Assembly: GCA_963756365.1 (NCBI GenBank)
Contig: CAVWNF010000003.1
Location: 992,001-1,056,000, forward strand
DNA: 64,000 nucleotides
DNA from: WHTI01 sp963756365
GTDB taxonomy: Bacteria; Actinomycetota; CADDZG01; WHSQ01
Direction: 5' to 3'
The translations under genes and the position numbers were made by a program. Of the stretch, positions 1 through 8,393 are shown piece by piece (within the stretch, counting starts at the first letter, position 1; every line of letters starts with the position of its first letter). The notes beneath the pieces were generated by a model. The model was given only the letters and a program-made list of their open reading frames with translations, was not told the origin of the DNA and did no database searches.

Positions 1-671
1 GCCCGGAGCCTCAGGGGTGCACTCGAGGGCGACGACCTTTCTGTCATCGCGGAGATCAAGCGCGTCTCCCCGGCCACGGGCCCTCTGAACGAGGATCTGA
101 ACGCCACGTGAGCTCGCAGCTGCCTATGCGGCGGGGGGAGCGTCCGCGATCTCGGTCTTGACCGAGCCCGATCACTTCAAGGGATCGCGCGAGGACCTCG
201 AGGCAGCGCTGACCGCCGGTCTCCCGGTCCTTCGTAAGGACTTCATCCTCGATGAGCTTCAGGTGCTCGAATCCAGAGCGTGGGGAGCGGACGCTGTCCT
301 ACTTATCGTGCGTTGCGTTGGCGACCGACTGGACATCCTCTTGAACGCGACGAAGGCCCTCGGGATGGACGCCCTGGTCGAGGTGTTCGACGAGAGAGAT
401 CTCGAACTCGCGCTCGGTTACGGGGCCACCATCATCGGTATCAACCATCGCGATCTCGAGACCTTCGAGGTAGATCCTTCGAGGACATCGAAGCTGGCCC
501 CCCAGATACCGGATGACGTCCTCGTCGTCGGATTGTCAGGGGTGTCATCGAGAGCGGATGTGCAGGCGCTGGCGGAGGCGGGGGCGCGGTGCCGTCCTGG
601 TAGGCGGATCACTCGTCACGTCCGACGATCCTGCCGGATCCCTGAGATCTCTGACCGGTGTGAGTCGATGA
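1..671 (+). CDS. trpC: Indole-3-glycerol phosphate synthase (5'-truncated, two frame breaks)
   Basis: Closes the indole ring of CdRP to indole-3-glycerol phosphate in tryptophan synthesis. The window opens inside the gene. Frame 1 reads VIAEIKRVSPATGPLN, the catalytic-Lys segment of the family. Near base 109 the reading moves one frame on and continues with ISVLTEPDHFKGS and LRKDFILDELQVLESRAWGAD, which carries the second conserved Lys, and later GINHRDLETF. Near base 590 it moves again to AVLVGGSLVTSDDPAGSL and ends with TGA at 669-671, overlapping the trpB ATG. Both breaks look like single added bases in conserved sequence, so I read one intact gene with sequencing errors rather than a pseudogene. 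First gene of a trpC-trpB-trpA operon. Confidence 0.9.
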
Positions 672-1848
672 CCCATCCCACCGTGGACGAGCTTGGGACG
701 TTTCGGAAGCTTCGGCGGCCGCTACGTTCCTGAGGCGCTGATGGGGGCCGTGTCGGAACTCGAGGCGGCGTGGACCGACGCGTGGCAGGACGACTCGTTC
801 CGTGCCGAACTAGATGAGTTGTTCCGCGCCGTCGTCGGTCGTCCCACTCCACTGTTCGAGGCCACCAGGCTCTCCGAAGTCGTTGGAGCGCGCGTACTCC
901 TCAAACGCGAGGACCTCGCTCACACGGGCGCTCACAAGATCAACAACACGGTGGGGCAGGTCCTGCTCGCCGTGCGGATGGGCAAGACGCGGATCATCGC
1001 TGAAACGGGAGCGGGCCAGCATGGAGTTGCGACCGCGACCGCGTGTGCCTACTTCGGTCTTCCTTGCGTTGTCTACATGGGGGCCGTGGACGTCGAACGC
1101 CAGCATCTGAACGTTGTGCGGATGGAGCTTCTGGGGGCCGAGGTGATCCCTGTCGAGGCGGGCACCGCAACCCTCAAAGACGCTGTCAACGAGGCCTTGC
1201 GCGATTGGGTCACCAACGTGGAGGACACCCACTACGTGATCGGTTCGGTGGTCGGTCCCCATCCCTACCCGGACATGGTGGCGAGCCTTCAGCAGGTGAT
1301 CGGCGAAGAAGCGCGTCGTCAGTGCTTGCAACTCACAGGCGCTCTACCCGACGCGGTCGTTGCATGTGTGGGTGGCGGGTCGAATGCGATCGGGTTGTTC
1401 CGTGGCTTCTACTCGGATGACGAGGTCCGATTGATCGGGGTCGAAGCTGGGGGGGAAGGGGGAGATGGAGCGCATGGCGCATCGATCACCCGTGGTTCCC
1501 CTGGGATCCTTCACGGCGCTCGGAGCATGCTGCTGCAGACCGAGAGTGGGCAGATCGCGCACGCCCACTCGATCTCCGCAGGACTCGACTATCCGGGGGT
1601 GGGCCCGGAGCATGCGGCCCTGGCTGAATCCGGTCGCGCGTCGTACATCTCGATCACCGATGCTGAGGCACTGGATGCCTTCGGGGTGCTGTCTCGGACC
1701 GAAGGCATCATCCCTGCCCTGGAACCCGCGCACGCGATCGCGCATCTCCTCAAGGACGGAGCGGGGATGGGGACCGTTCTCGTCGGTCTTTCGGGCGCGC
1801 GGGGACAAGGATGTCGCTTCGGTTGCCGCCGCATCGGGAAAGGCGTGA
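668..1848 (+). CDS. trpB: Tryptophan synthase beta subunit (two frame breaks)
   Basis: PLP enzyme that condenses indole, channelled from TrpA, with serine to give tryptophan. The ATG at 668 overlaps the trpC stop (ATGA); MTHPTVDELG is followed by a one-base shift near 692, after which FGSFGGRYVPEAL, the usual TrpB N-terminus, continues in the next frame. The PLP lysine is in HTGAHKINN and the phosphate-binding loop is CVGGGSNAIG. Near base 1797 a second added base moves the frame; read across it, the protein ends RGDKDVASVAAASGKA with TGA at 1846-1848. Without that correction the frame runs on into trpA and mimics a fused TrpB-TrpA of 640 residues, which I reject. About 392 residues, normal for TrpB. 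Confidence 0.93.
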
Positions 1849-2615
1849 CGACCCTTCTGCGCCATCTCGAGGCGCGTAGATCCGAAGGGAGGAAGCTCCT
1901 GGTTCCGTACTTCATGGCCGGGGTGCCTGACCGAAGGACCTTCTCCTCGCTGTTGGATGCCACCGAAGCCGATGCGATCGAGGTGGGTATCCCGTTCTCA
2001 GATCCTCTGATGGACGGGCCGGTGGTAGCCATGGCGGGGGAGCGTGCCCTCGCGAACGGGATCGGCGCCCCCGAGGCTATCGATCTCGTCGCCCATGCCC
2101 CTGCCGGGCCTCCCCGCCTTCTGATGACCTACTACAACCCGATCCACAAGATCGGAGAGACGGAGTTCTGCGCCGCGGCCGCGTCCGCGGGGGTCTCGGG
2201 GCTGATCGTCCCGGATCTCCCACTCGAGGAGTCTGAGTCGCTGCGCGGATGTGCGGCCGACCACGGTCTCGCGTGGGTGGGACTGGTTGCCCCCACCTCC
2301 TCGACGGCACGGGTGGAGGCGATCGCCGCGTCGTGCACGGGGTTCGTGTACGCGGTGTCCACGCTGGGGGTAACCGGGGTCCGCTCGTCGCTGTCGGAGC
2401 GCGCCGCAGTGGTGGTGGACGCATGCCGAGCCGCCACCGACATCCCGATCCTCATCGGGATCGGGGTCTCCACCCCCGAGCAGGCGCGGGAAGCCGCGTC
2501 ATCGGCGGATGGCGTGGTGATCGGCTCGGCGGTCGTTAGACGCTCGATCGAGGAGGGCCCCGAGAGCGTGCGGTCCTTCCTGGCCGCCGTGAGATCGGCT
2601 CTCGACGCCGCCTAA
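1845..2615 (+). CDS. trpA: Tryptophan synthase alpha subunit
   Basis: Cleaves indole-3-glycerol phosphate to indole and glyceraldehyde-3-phosphate. The GTG start overlaps the trpB stop in a GTGA junction, the usual coupled arrangement. 256 residues, a normal length. The TIM-barrel motifs are clear: VPYFMAGVPD near the N-terminus, EVGIPFSDPLMDGPVV with the catalytic acid, LMTYYNPI, GLIVPDLPLEE with the second catalytic Asp, and the phosphate-binding VGIGVSTPEQ and GVVIGSAVV. The reading frame is intact. Last gene of the trp operon; no clear terminator hairpin follows directly. Confidence 0.95.
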   Translation: MTTLLRHLEARRSEGRKLLVPYFMAGVPDRRTFSSLLDATEADAIEVGIPFSDPLMDGPVVAMAGERALANGIGAPEAIDLVAHAPAGPPRLLMTYYNPIHKIGETEFCAAAASAGVSGLIVPDLPLEESESLRGCAADHGLAWVGLVAPTSSTARVEAIAASCTGFVYAVSTLGVTGVRSSLSERAAVVVDACRAATDIPILIGIGVSTPEQAREAASSADGVVIGSAVVRRSIEEGPESVRSFLAAVRSALDAA

Positions 2616-2842
2616 GGGCCTCCTGTGACTAGTCCGAGATAGTCCCTCCGGGTCATATAGATGACCTAATCGCGCCGCATATCCGGGTCGATATCCCAAG
2701 TGGATGGGACATTGCCATGTGGGGAGGAGCTGATCATGCGACAGATCCAAGTTCGCAAAGGCAAGGGCACCGGAGGCAGGTAGCACCACCTGCCAGCTCT
2801 GGCATCGCGACCGCGGCTCGGTAGGTAGCATCTGTGCCCCCG
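2616..2842. other. Intergenic region trpA to tRNA-Leu
   Basis: Holds the 15-codon ORF and a short inverted repeat GGTCAT-ATAG-ATGACC near 2650-2665. No promoter that I would defend and no terminator with a T-run. Confidence 0.4.
2736..2783 (+). CDS. Possible 15-residue small ORF, MRQIQVRKGKGTGGR
   Basis: A 15-codon ORF with a strong ribosome binding site, GGGGAGGAGC, six to seven bases before its ATG, and a TAG stop. The peptide is very basic (three Arg, two Lys). It stands alone between trpA and tRNA-Leu. It could be a small protein, a leader peptide, or chance. I do not recognise it. The main support is the quality of the ribosome binding site in a window where many real genes have none. 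Confidence 0.3.
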   Translation: MRQIQVRKGKGTGGR

Positions 2843-2927
2843 GCCGGGGTGGTGGAATGGCAGACACGATGGATTCAAAATCCATTGGGCTTTACGGCCC
2901 GTGCGGGTTCAAGTCCCGCTCCCGGCA
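2843..2927 (+). tRNA. tRNA-Leu (anticodon CAA)
   Basis: An 85-base class II tRNA. Acceptor arm GCCGGGG pairs with TCCCGGC plus discriminator A. The anticodon stem encloses loop TTCAAAA, giving anticodon CAA, which reads UUG. A long variable arm follows (TGGGCTTTACGGCCCG), as expected for tRNA-Leu, and the T arm is GCGGG-TTCAAGT-CCCGC. CCA is not encoded (ACG follows). Confidence 0.95.
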
Positions 2928-2933
2928 CGTTTT

Positions 2934-3082
2934 GTTCTGCGGATCGTCGAGACGATCCGCTTCTTGATCCGCTTGTGCCTGACCTGGCATCGAGTCCCCG
3001 GCCTGGTGAGCCCGTTCTGCGGTCGAGACGATCCGCTTCTTGATCCACTTGTGCCTGACCTGGCATCGAGTCCCCGGCCTGG
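2934..3082 (+). repeat. Tandem direct repeat, two copies, 76-base offset, behind tRNA-Leu
   Basis: A 61-base core at 2946-3006 recurs at 3022-3082 with one mismatch (GATCCGCTTG versus GATCCACTTG). Both copies are preceded by GTTCTGCGG. Copy 1 starts with a perfect inverted repeat, GGATCGTC-GA-GACGATCC (2941-2958). The repeat does not contain tRNA 3' sequence, so it is not a simple attachment-site duplication. Confidence 0.85.
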
Positions 3083-3103
3083 GTGACAGGGGTCCTGGGC
3101 TTC

Positions 3104-3109
3104 TATACT
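3104..3109 (+). promoter_or_regulatory. -10 element TATACT for the coiled-coil/pdtaR operon
   Basis: TATACT lies ten bases before the ATG at 3120, and there is no ribosome binding site between. This fits a leaderless or nearly leaderless transcript. No convincing -35 element. Confidence 0.5.
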
Positions 3110-3119
3110 GCTCCGTCCT

Positions 3120-3398
3120 ATGCATATCCAGAAGAGCCTTGCCGAGTTGAGGGACCGCCTGAATAAGGCTAGGGATGAACTCCGTATCGTCGAGGAGCAG
3201 ATCCTGTTCCAGATGGACGTCCTCGAGGAGGCGAAGACCCGGATGCTGGTCTCCGAGACGCCACTGGCGGACCGTGAGTTCCGCATCGCCAGAGACGACT
3301 ACGAGCGCCTCTCGACCCAGCGATCGACGGTCACATCCGAGATCGAGGAGATGCAGCGCGAGCAGGATCGCCTCCTGGATCGGATGCTCAACGCATGA
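3120..3398 (+). CDS. Small coiled-coil protein, upstream partner of pdtaR
   Basis: A 92-residue protein made almost entirely of charged amphipathic helix: SLAELRDRLNKARDELRIVE, then EEQILFQMDVLEEAKTRML, and a C-terminal ERLSTQRSTVTSEIEEMQRE followed by EQDRLLDRMLNA. Heptad spacing of Leu, Ile and Val predicts a two-stranded or antiparallel coiled coil. No signal peptide, membrane segment or Cys. Its TGA overlaps the ATG of the response regulator (ATGA), so the two are translationally coupled and probably act together. I do not recognise a named family; a role as a scaffold or modulator of the regulator is inference from position only. Confidence 0.75.
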   Translation: MHIQKSLAELRDRLNKARDELRIVEEQILFQMDVLEEAKTRMLVSETPLADREFRIARDDYERLSTQRSTVTSEIEEMQREQDRLLDRMLNA

Positions 3399-3988
3399 GC
3401 GACGAGAGAACCACCGGTGCCCGTGTCCTGATCGCCGAGGATGAGGCGATCATCCGCTTGGACCTCAAGGAGATGCTCGAGGAAGAGGGCTTCGAGGTCG
3501 TCGCCGAGGCGGCCGATGGGGACGCTGCGATGCGCCTCGCCAGGGAACGGACCCCCGATCTCGTGATCATGGACATCAAGATGCCGGGGACCGACGGGCT
3601 CTCGGCGGCCGAAACCATCGTCGAAGAGGACCTGGCGGCGGTCTTGATCCTGACCGCTTTCTCCCAGAAGGACCTCGTGCGCCGAGCTGCCGAGGCCGGC
3701 GCGATGGGGTACCTCGTCAAACCGTTCCAGAAGTCGGATCTACTTCCCGCGATCGAGATCGCTCTGGCCCGGTATCAGGAACTGGCCGTCGTGAAGAAGG
3801 AGAGCGAGTCGTTCGAGAAACAGCTCGAAACTCGCAAGTTGGTAGATCGTGCCAAGGGCAGACTTATCGACGCAGAGGGGATGAGCGAGGCGGATGCCTT
3901 CCGTCACATCCAGAAGCGGGCGATGGACGAGCGCCTCGGGATGGCTGAGGTTGCTCGGCAGATAATCGGCGAGGATGCGTCCGCCTGA
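3395..3988 (+). CDS. pdtaR: ANTAR-domain response regulator, PdtaR type
   Basis: An antitermination regulator: phosphorylation of the receiver domain lets the ANTAR domain bind paired hexaloop RNA hairpins and prevent early termination. Residues 10-125 form the receiver domain with acidic pocket AEDE (15-17), phospho-acceptor Asp60 in VIMDIKMPG, Thr88 and Lys110 in YLVKPF. Residues about 131-190 form the ANTAR helices (KQLETRKLVDRAKGRLI, then EADAFRHIQKRAMDERLGM). 197 residues, close to M. tuberculosis Rv1626. Overlaps the coiled-coil gene by four bases. In mycobacteria the cognate kinase PdtaS is encoded elsewhere, and none lies beside it here. Confidence 0.92.
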   Translation: MSDERTTGARVLIAEDEAIIRLDLKEMLEEEGFEVVAEAADGDAAMRLARERTPDLVIMDIKMPGTDGLSAAETIVEEDLAAVLILTAFSQKDLVRRAAEAGAMGYLVKPFQKSDLLPAIEIALARYQELAVVKKESESFEKQLETRKLVDRAKGRLIDAEGMSEADAFRHIQKRAMDERLGMAEVARQIIGEDASA

Positions 3989-4187
3989 CGCCTTTCACCC
4001 GTGGCATCTGATCCTGGATTGTCTGCGCGGCACACAAGAAGTCCATCTCTTTTGGCCCTAGGTAGTGGACAAGGGCCGGTTGGTCGGTAAGATAGCGCCG
4101 ATTTCCGCTTGGTTAGCCCGACCTTGGTCCGAAGGAGAGGCGCACAAAGTGGAACGGGGTCCGTTGGCAAATGCAAGGGGGAATTGA
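3989..4187 (+). promoter_or_regulatory. Leader and promoter region of the liv operon
   Basis: A TGGACA-like hexamer at 4067-4072 and TAAGAT at 4088-4093 are a candidate promoter, although the 15-base spacer is short. A leader of about 90 bases follows, and AAGGGGGAA is a good ribosome binding site before the ATG at 4188. I could not fold a convincing ANTAR-target double hairpin here by eye. Confidence 0.35.
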
Positions 4188-5433
4188 ATGAGAAAGCCGA
4201 AGTGGTTTTCCTTCGTCGCACTCCTGTTCGTGCTCAGCTTGGTAGCTGCTGCATGCGCAGATGACGAAGGCGATGGCGGTGACACTGGTGGCGGCGACGC
4301 CGCAGCAACATGTGACGCCGATGAGTTCGGTTGTGTAGAGATCGCATCAGGAGCCGACATCTCGCTCGGTACCCTGCTCGTGATCTCAGGTGAGAACGCC
4401 AGCCTCGGACTCGACAGCCAGCACGGTGTCGAGCTCGCGTTGGATGGCGAAGAGGTTGAGGGCCACGCCTTCACCCTGAACAACCAGGACGATGGTTGCG
4501 CTCCTGAGGGTGGTACGACGGGTGCTCGCGCACTCGCGTCCGACGAGTCGGTCGCGGCCGTCATCGGAACCAGCTGCTCGAGCGCCGGTGAGCCTGCTTC
4601 GCAGATCCTCTCCGACGCTGGCGTGGTTCTGATCTCGCCGTCGAACACGGCTCCGTCGCTGACGACGCCTGAGACGCACCAGGACGTTCTACCTCCGTAC
4701 CGCTCACAACGACAAGATCCAGGGTGCTGCGATGGCCCAGTTCGTTGGCGAGGAGCTCGGTCTGACGACCGCCGCAACGATCCACGACGGTTCGCCGTAC
4801 GCGGAGCAGCTGCAGCAGGTCTTCGCCGACACGTTCTCCGGCGAGTACGGCGGTTCCATCACCAGCCAGGAAGCTGTCTCCGTCGGCGACAAGGACATGA
4901 GCCCCGTGCTCACCAGCGTCGCGGCTGACAAGCCTGAGTTCCTGTACTTCCCGGTGTTCGTTGCCGAGGGTGGTCTGTTGGCCGCCCAGGGTCGTGAGAC
5001 CGCAGGTCTCGAGGACACCGCCTTCGGTGGTGCCGACGGGATGCTGACCCAGGACTGGATCGACGCCGCTGGCGCCGACAACGCGGAGGGTACCTACCTC
5101 TCCGGTCCTGACCTCGAGTTCGGCGGCTCCTTCTACCAGGACGAGTTCATCCCTGCGTATGAGGAAGCCTTCGGTGACCCGACGTCGGTGTTCCACGCTC
5201 ACGCATACGACGCCACGAAGATGGTCATCGAGGCGATCCGCGACGTTGCCATCGTCGATGGCGACACGCTCTTCATCCCGCGGACCGCTCTTAAGGACCG
5301 CATGTTCGAGACGTCTGACTTCGAGGGCATCACCGGCTCCTTGACCTGTGACGAGAACGGCGACTGCAACCCAGGCGCCACCATCTCCGTCAGCGTGGTC
5401 GAGGGCGGCGAGTTCAAGAAGATCTGGCCGTAA
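4188..5433 (+). CDS. livJ: Branched-chain amino acid type ABC transporter substrate-binding lipoprotein (one frame break)
   Basis: Captures the ligand outside the cell and delivers it to LivHM. The N-terminus has a lipoprotein signal, LLFVLSLVAAAC, followed by an Asp/Gly-rich linker typical of actinobacterial lipoproteins. The type I periplasmic-binding fold then starts with IASGADISLGTLLVISGENA and continues with VAAVIGTSCSSAGEPAS and ISPSNTAPSLTT. Near 4692 one extra base breaks the frame; FYLRTAHNDKIQGAAMAQFV continues in the next frame and reads to the stop at 5433, ending GGEFKKIWP. About 414 residues. First gene of an operon that runs through livF and on into two catabolic genes, so the ligand may be their substrate rather than leucine, isoleucine or valine. 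Confidence 0.88.
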
Positions 5434-5463
5434 GCGGACTGATCTAGTACTGATCGGCTGCAC

Positions 5464-5540
5464 GGTGGGGGCTCCTCTAGGAGCCCCCACCTGCGGCGGC
5501 CGCTAGGCCGCCGCTGCTCAGACCCCGCACCGAAGCGGGG
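5464..5540 (+). terminator. Three consecutive perfect hairpins between livJ and livH
   Basis: Hairpin 1 (5464-5491): 13-base-pair stem GGTGGGGGCTCCT with a CT loop. Hairpin 2 (5493-5514): stem GCGGCGGCC, loop GCTA. Hairpin 3 (5523-5540): stem CCCCGC, loop ACCGAA. None has a T-run. They probably stabilise the livJ message and reduce read-through, giving more binding protein than permease. Confidence 0.75.
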
Positions 5541-5578
5541 AACGCTCGCAAGTCGTCTTTGGGGGGAGAGGATGTTGG

Positions 5579-6637
5579 ATGCGGTTCGCCTTACCTGAGA
5601 GATGGTCCGTTCAGCGGATCATCCAGGTTCTTCTCGGCGCCCTCCTGATCTTCGTGATCTTCAAAGGTGCCTCCGCAACCCTCGCGGAAGGCAGGTTCAC
5701 AGCAGCGGCGTGGCGGTCGCTAGTCATCACCGGGTTGTCGACCGGATCCCTGTACGCACTCATCGCGATGGGCTACACGCTCGTCTACGGGATCCTGTTC
5801 ATCATCAATTTCGCCCACGGCGAGATCTTCATGTCCGGCGCTTTCACGGCATTCTTCGTCGCCCGGACGCTCAACAATTCTGGATTCCTCAACGACCACC
5901 CGGTCATCTCGATCGCGATCCTCATGTTGGTTGCGATGCTCGTGTCGTCCTCACTCGCGATCCTGCTCGAGAGGATCGCGTACCGACCGCTCAGAGGCGC
6001 CCCTCGACTCGTCCCTCTGATCACGGCGATCGGCGCATCCCTGTTCCTGCAGAACACGTTCCGGGGCCTCTACGGGGCCAACGTTCGTGCATATCCCGAG
6101 ATCGACCTGCTCTCCGGGAAGGTCGAGATACTCGGCGTGCTCATGGGCAAGGATCAACTCCTCGCGATCAGTGGGGCGGCGATCCTGATGATCGCCCTCT
6201 ACATCTTCATCGAACGCACGAAGACGGGTCGAGCGATGCGGGCGGTGGGCGAGGACAAAGAGATCTCATCTCTGATGGGGATCGACGTCGACCGAGTCAT
6301 CGTCACTACCTTCGCTATCGGAGGGATGCTCGCAGGTGCGGCCGGCGTCCTGTGGGCCATCAGCTTCAAACAGGTGAACTTCTTCATGGGGTTCTTCCCG
6401 GGGATCAAGGCGTTCACCGCTGCGGTGCTCGGAGGGATCGGAAACGTGGTCGGTGCCGCCCTGGGCGGGATCACGATCGGCCTGCTCGAAGCGGTAGCGC
6501 CGTCGCTCTTGCTGACGGGCTATGACGTCCCGTCGCCGACGCAGCTCAAAGACGTCATCGCGTTCTCGGTATTGGTGTTCGTCCTGATCTTCAAGCCCGG
6601 CGGGATATTGGGCTCCGACGAGGCGGAGAAGGTGTGA
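5579..6637 (+). CDS. livH: Branched-chain amino acid type ABC transporter permease LivH
   Basis: One of the two membrane subunits of the importer. 352 residues with about eight hydrophobic segments. The family signature is clear: SLYALIAMGYTLVYGILFII, then NFAHGEIFMSGAF, and later the cytoplasmic coupling-loop region RAMRAVGEDKEISSLMGID and KAFTAAVLGGIGNVVGAALG. The first transmembrane segment (VLLGALLIFVIFKGA) precedes the usual family start, which adds about 40 residues. The ATG at 5579 is preceded by GGGGGGAGAGG at a rather long distance; an upstream ATG is out of frame. Stop overlaps livM in TGATG. Frame intact. Confidence 0.92.
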   Translation: MRFALPERWSVQRIIQVLLGALLIFVIFKGASATLAEGRFTAAAWRSLVITGLSTGSLYALIAMGYTLVYGILFIINFAHGEIFMSGAFTAFFVARTLNNSGFLNDHPVISIAILMLVAMLVSSSLAILLERIAYRPLRGAPRLVPLITAIGASLFLQNTFRGLYGANVRAYPEIDLLSGKVEILGVLMGKDQLLAISGAAILMIALYIFIERTKTGRAMRAVGEDKEISSLMGIDVDRVIVTTFAIGGMLAGAAGVLWAISFKQVNFFMGFFPGIKAFTAAVLGGIGNVVGAALGGITIGLLEAVAPSLLLTGYDVPSPTQLKDVIAFSVLVFVLIFKPGGILGSDEAEKV

Positions 6638-8382
6638 TGGCGGACTCACGTAACAAGACGTCGATGAACCGAGCGGTCAAGGCGGGTCTCATCGCCGGGG
6701 TGGTATCGATCTACTTCCCGGTGGTGGGTATCACCGAGCGCTTCGACACGCGCACGATCATCAACGGGGTCCTGCAACTGGGGAACATGCTGTTCCTGGT
6801 GGTCGGTCTCGCGGTGGGATACCTGGTGGCTAAGCCCCGCCCGATGCCCGGCGAGGCTCCGCGGAAACCGGGTCCTGAAGCGTTCCTATACGGCGCGATC
6901 GCGGGCGGCCTCGGTGGCTTGATGACCGGGGTGTTCGTCTTCCTGGCCGACAAGTTCGACTTCCGCAGGGTCCTCGTGAGCATGACCGGTGGGCTGATCG
7001 AAAGCATCTCCTTCGGTGGCAGCACCGGCTCGGCGATCCTCTTCATGCTCGTTGGGGGAGCGCTCCTGGGAGCGATAGGTGCCGGACTCCAGATGATCTC
7101 AACGAGGATCCGTAAGCCTCTGGTAGCGGCCCTTTCGACCGCCCTCCTGATCAGTTTGATCGAGCCGTTGCTTCACCCGATCCTCGTCAATGTCCTAAGG
7201 AAGCTCGGCCTGAAGGTGAACACCTCGTGGTTGTTCTCTGGGGGCGGGCTGTCCAAGGTAGGTGCCGTCCTCGTTGTGGTCGTTACCTTCGCCATCGTTT
7301 ACCTCTGGGCCCAGAAGGGCGCCGAGGTCAAGGCCTCGTTCGGTGCTCGCTCCGACAATCAGCAGCGCACCGCAAAGCTGGTGGCACTCGCTCTATTGGC
7401 CGCGTTCCTGATGTACCTGCCGCAGATCCTCACGTCGTTCCTCTCGGAGGTCATCGGCACGGTCGGCCTCTACATCATCCTCGGACTCGGACTGAACATC
7501 GTCGTGGGCTATGCGGGATTGCTCGACCTTGGATACGTGGCCTTCCTTGCGGTCGGTTCTTACTGCACGGCGTTGTTCATCTCGCCGCGATCGTCGCTCG
7601 GGTGGGAGTGGTCGTACTGGCAGGTCGTCCCGGTCACCATCATCATCGCGACCGTCATCGGCATCCTGATCGGTGCTCCCGTTCTGCGACTGCGAGGGGA
7701 TTACCTGGCGATCGTGACCCTAGGGTTCGGCGAGATAGCGCGTGTGATCGTTCTGTCCGACTGGGCGAAGCCGGTGTTCGGTGGTGCCCAAGGGATCCTC
7801 GGCGTACGAGCGCCCGAGATATTCGGGTTCAACCTCCGAGATCCGGAGAATCTCTACTATGCGATCCTCCTCGTCGTCGGGCTGGTTGCGTTCATCTCGT
7901 TCCGGCTGTCTCGGTCGAGGGTTGGACGAGCCTGGAACGCGATGCGCGAGGACGAGCAGGTCGCCGAAGCGATGGGGATCAGCGTCATCGGGTACAAGCT
8001 GCTTGCATTCGCCACTGGTGCAGCACTCGGGTCCTTGTCAGGGATGTTCTTCGCTATCAAACTCGGCTCCGTATTCGCATCGAGTTTCAACGTGATCGTT
8101 TCGATCAACGTCCTGGCGCTCATCATCCTCGGCGGTATGGGAAGCATCCCGGGAGTGATCATCGGTGCCTTCGCACTGGCTGGACTGCCCGAGCTACTAC
8201 GTGAGTTCGGTGAGTTCCGCTTGCTCATCTTCGGGATCGTGTTGGTTGCACTGATGCTTCTGAAGCCCGAGGGCCTCTTGCCGAGTCGACGTCGGAAGGC
8301 CGAACTTCATGCCGATGAGTTGGAAGAGGAGCAATACAGCGATCGATCTGGCCAGGGCGGCGCCGAGCCGGTCGTGACGTGA
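6637..8382 (+). CDS. livM: LivM-type permease with a long N-terminal membrane extension
   Basis: Second membrane subunit of the importer. 581 residues, well above the usual 300-430. The canonical core starts near residue 245 and shows LGLNIVVGYAGLLDLGYVAF near residue 290, LRGDYLAIVTLGFGEIARV and later NAMREDEQVAEAMGI, which binds the ATPases. The first 240 residues form an extra membrane domain of about six hydrophobic segments with Gly-rich helices (AGGLGGLMTGVFVFLADKF, FMLVGGALLGAIGAGLQMI). This part is not typical of LivM and I do not recognise it. The ATG at 6637 overlaps the livH stop; a GTG three bases upstream is the alternative. The C-terminal tail is charged (RRRKAELHADELEEEQ). Confidence 0.9.
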   Translation: MADSRNKTSMNRAVKAGLIAGVVSIYFPVVGITERFDTRTIINGVLQLGNMLFLVVGLAVGYLVAKPRPMPGEAPRKPGPEAFLYGAIAGGLGGLMTGVFVFLADKFDFRRVLVSMTGGLIESISFGGSTGSAILFMLVGGALLGAIGAGLQMISTRIRKPLVAALSTALLISLIEPLLHPILVNVLRKLGLKVNTSWLFSGGGLSKVGAVLVVVVTFAIVYLWAQKGAEVKASFGARSDNQQRTAKLVALALLAAFLMYLPQILTSFLSEVIGTVGLYIILGLGLNIVVGYAGLLDLGYVAFLAVGSYCTALFISPRSSLGWEWSYWQVVPVTIIIATVIGILIGAPVLRLRGDYLAIVTLGFGEIARVIVLSDWAKPVFGGAQGILGVRAPEIFGFNLRDPENLYYAILLVVGLVAFISFRLSRSRVGRAWNAMREDEQVAEAMGISVIGYKLLAFATGAALGSLSGMFFAIKLGSVFASSFNVIVSINVLALIILGGMGSIPGVIIGAFALAGLPELLREFGEFRLLIFGIVLVALMLLKPEGLLPSRRRKAELHADELEEEQYSDRSGQGGAEPVVT

Positions 8383-8393
8383 GGAGCGATCAG

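Noticed and set aside
693..2615. Fused TrpB-TrpA protein of 640 residues
   Set aside because: A one-base shift near 1797 removes the normal TrpB end. Read across it, trpB ends at 1848 and trpA begins with an overlapping GTG, the standard arrangement.
2843..3082. Attachment site of an integrated element at tRNA-Leu
   Set aside because: The duplicated sequence starts after the tRNA 3' end and contains none of it; there is no integrase or phage gene nearby.
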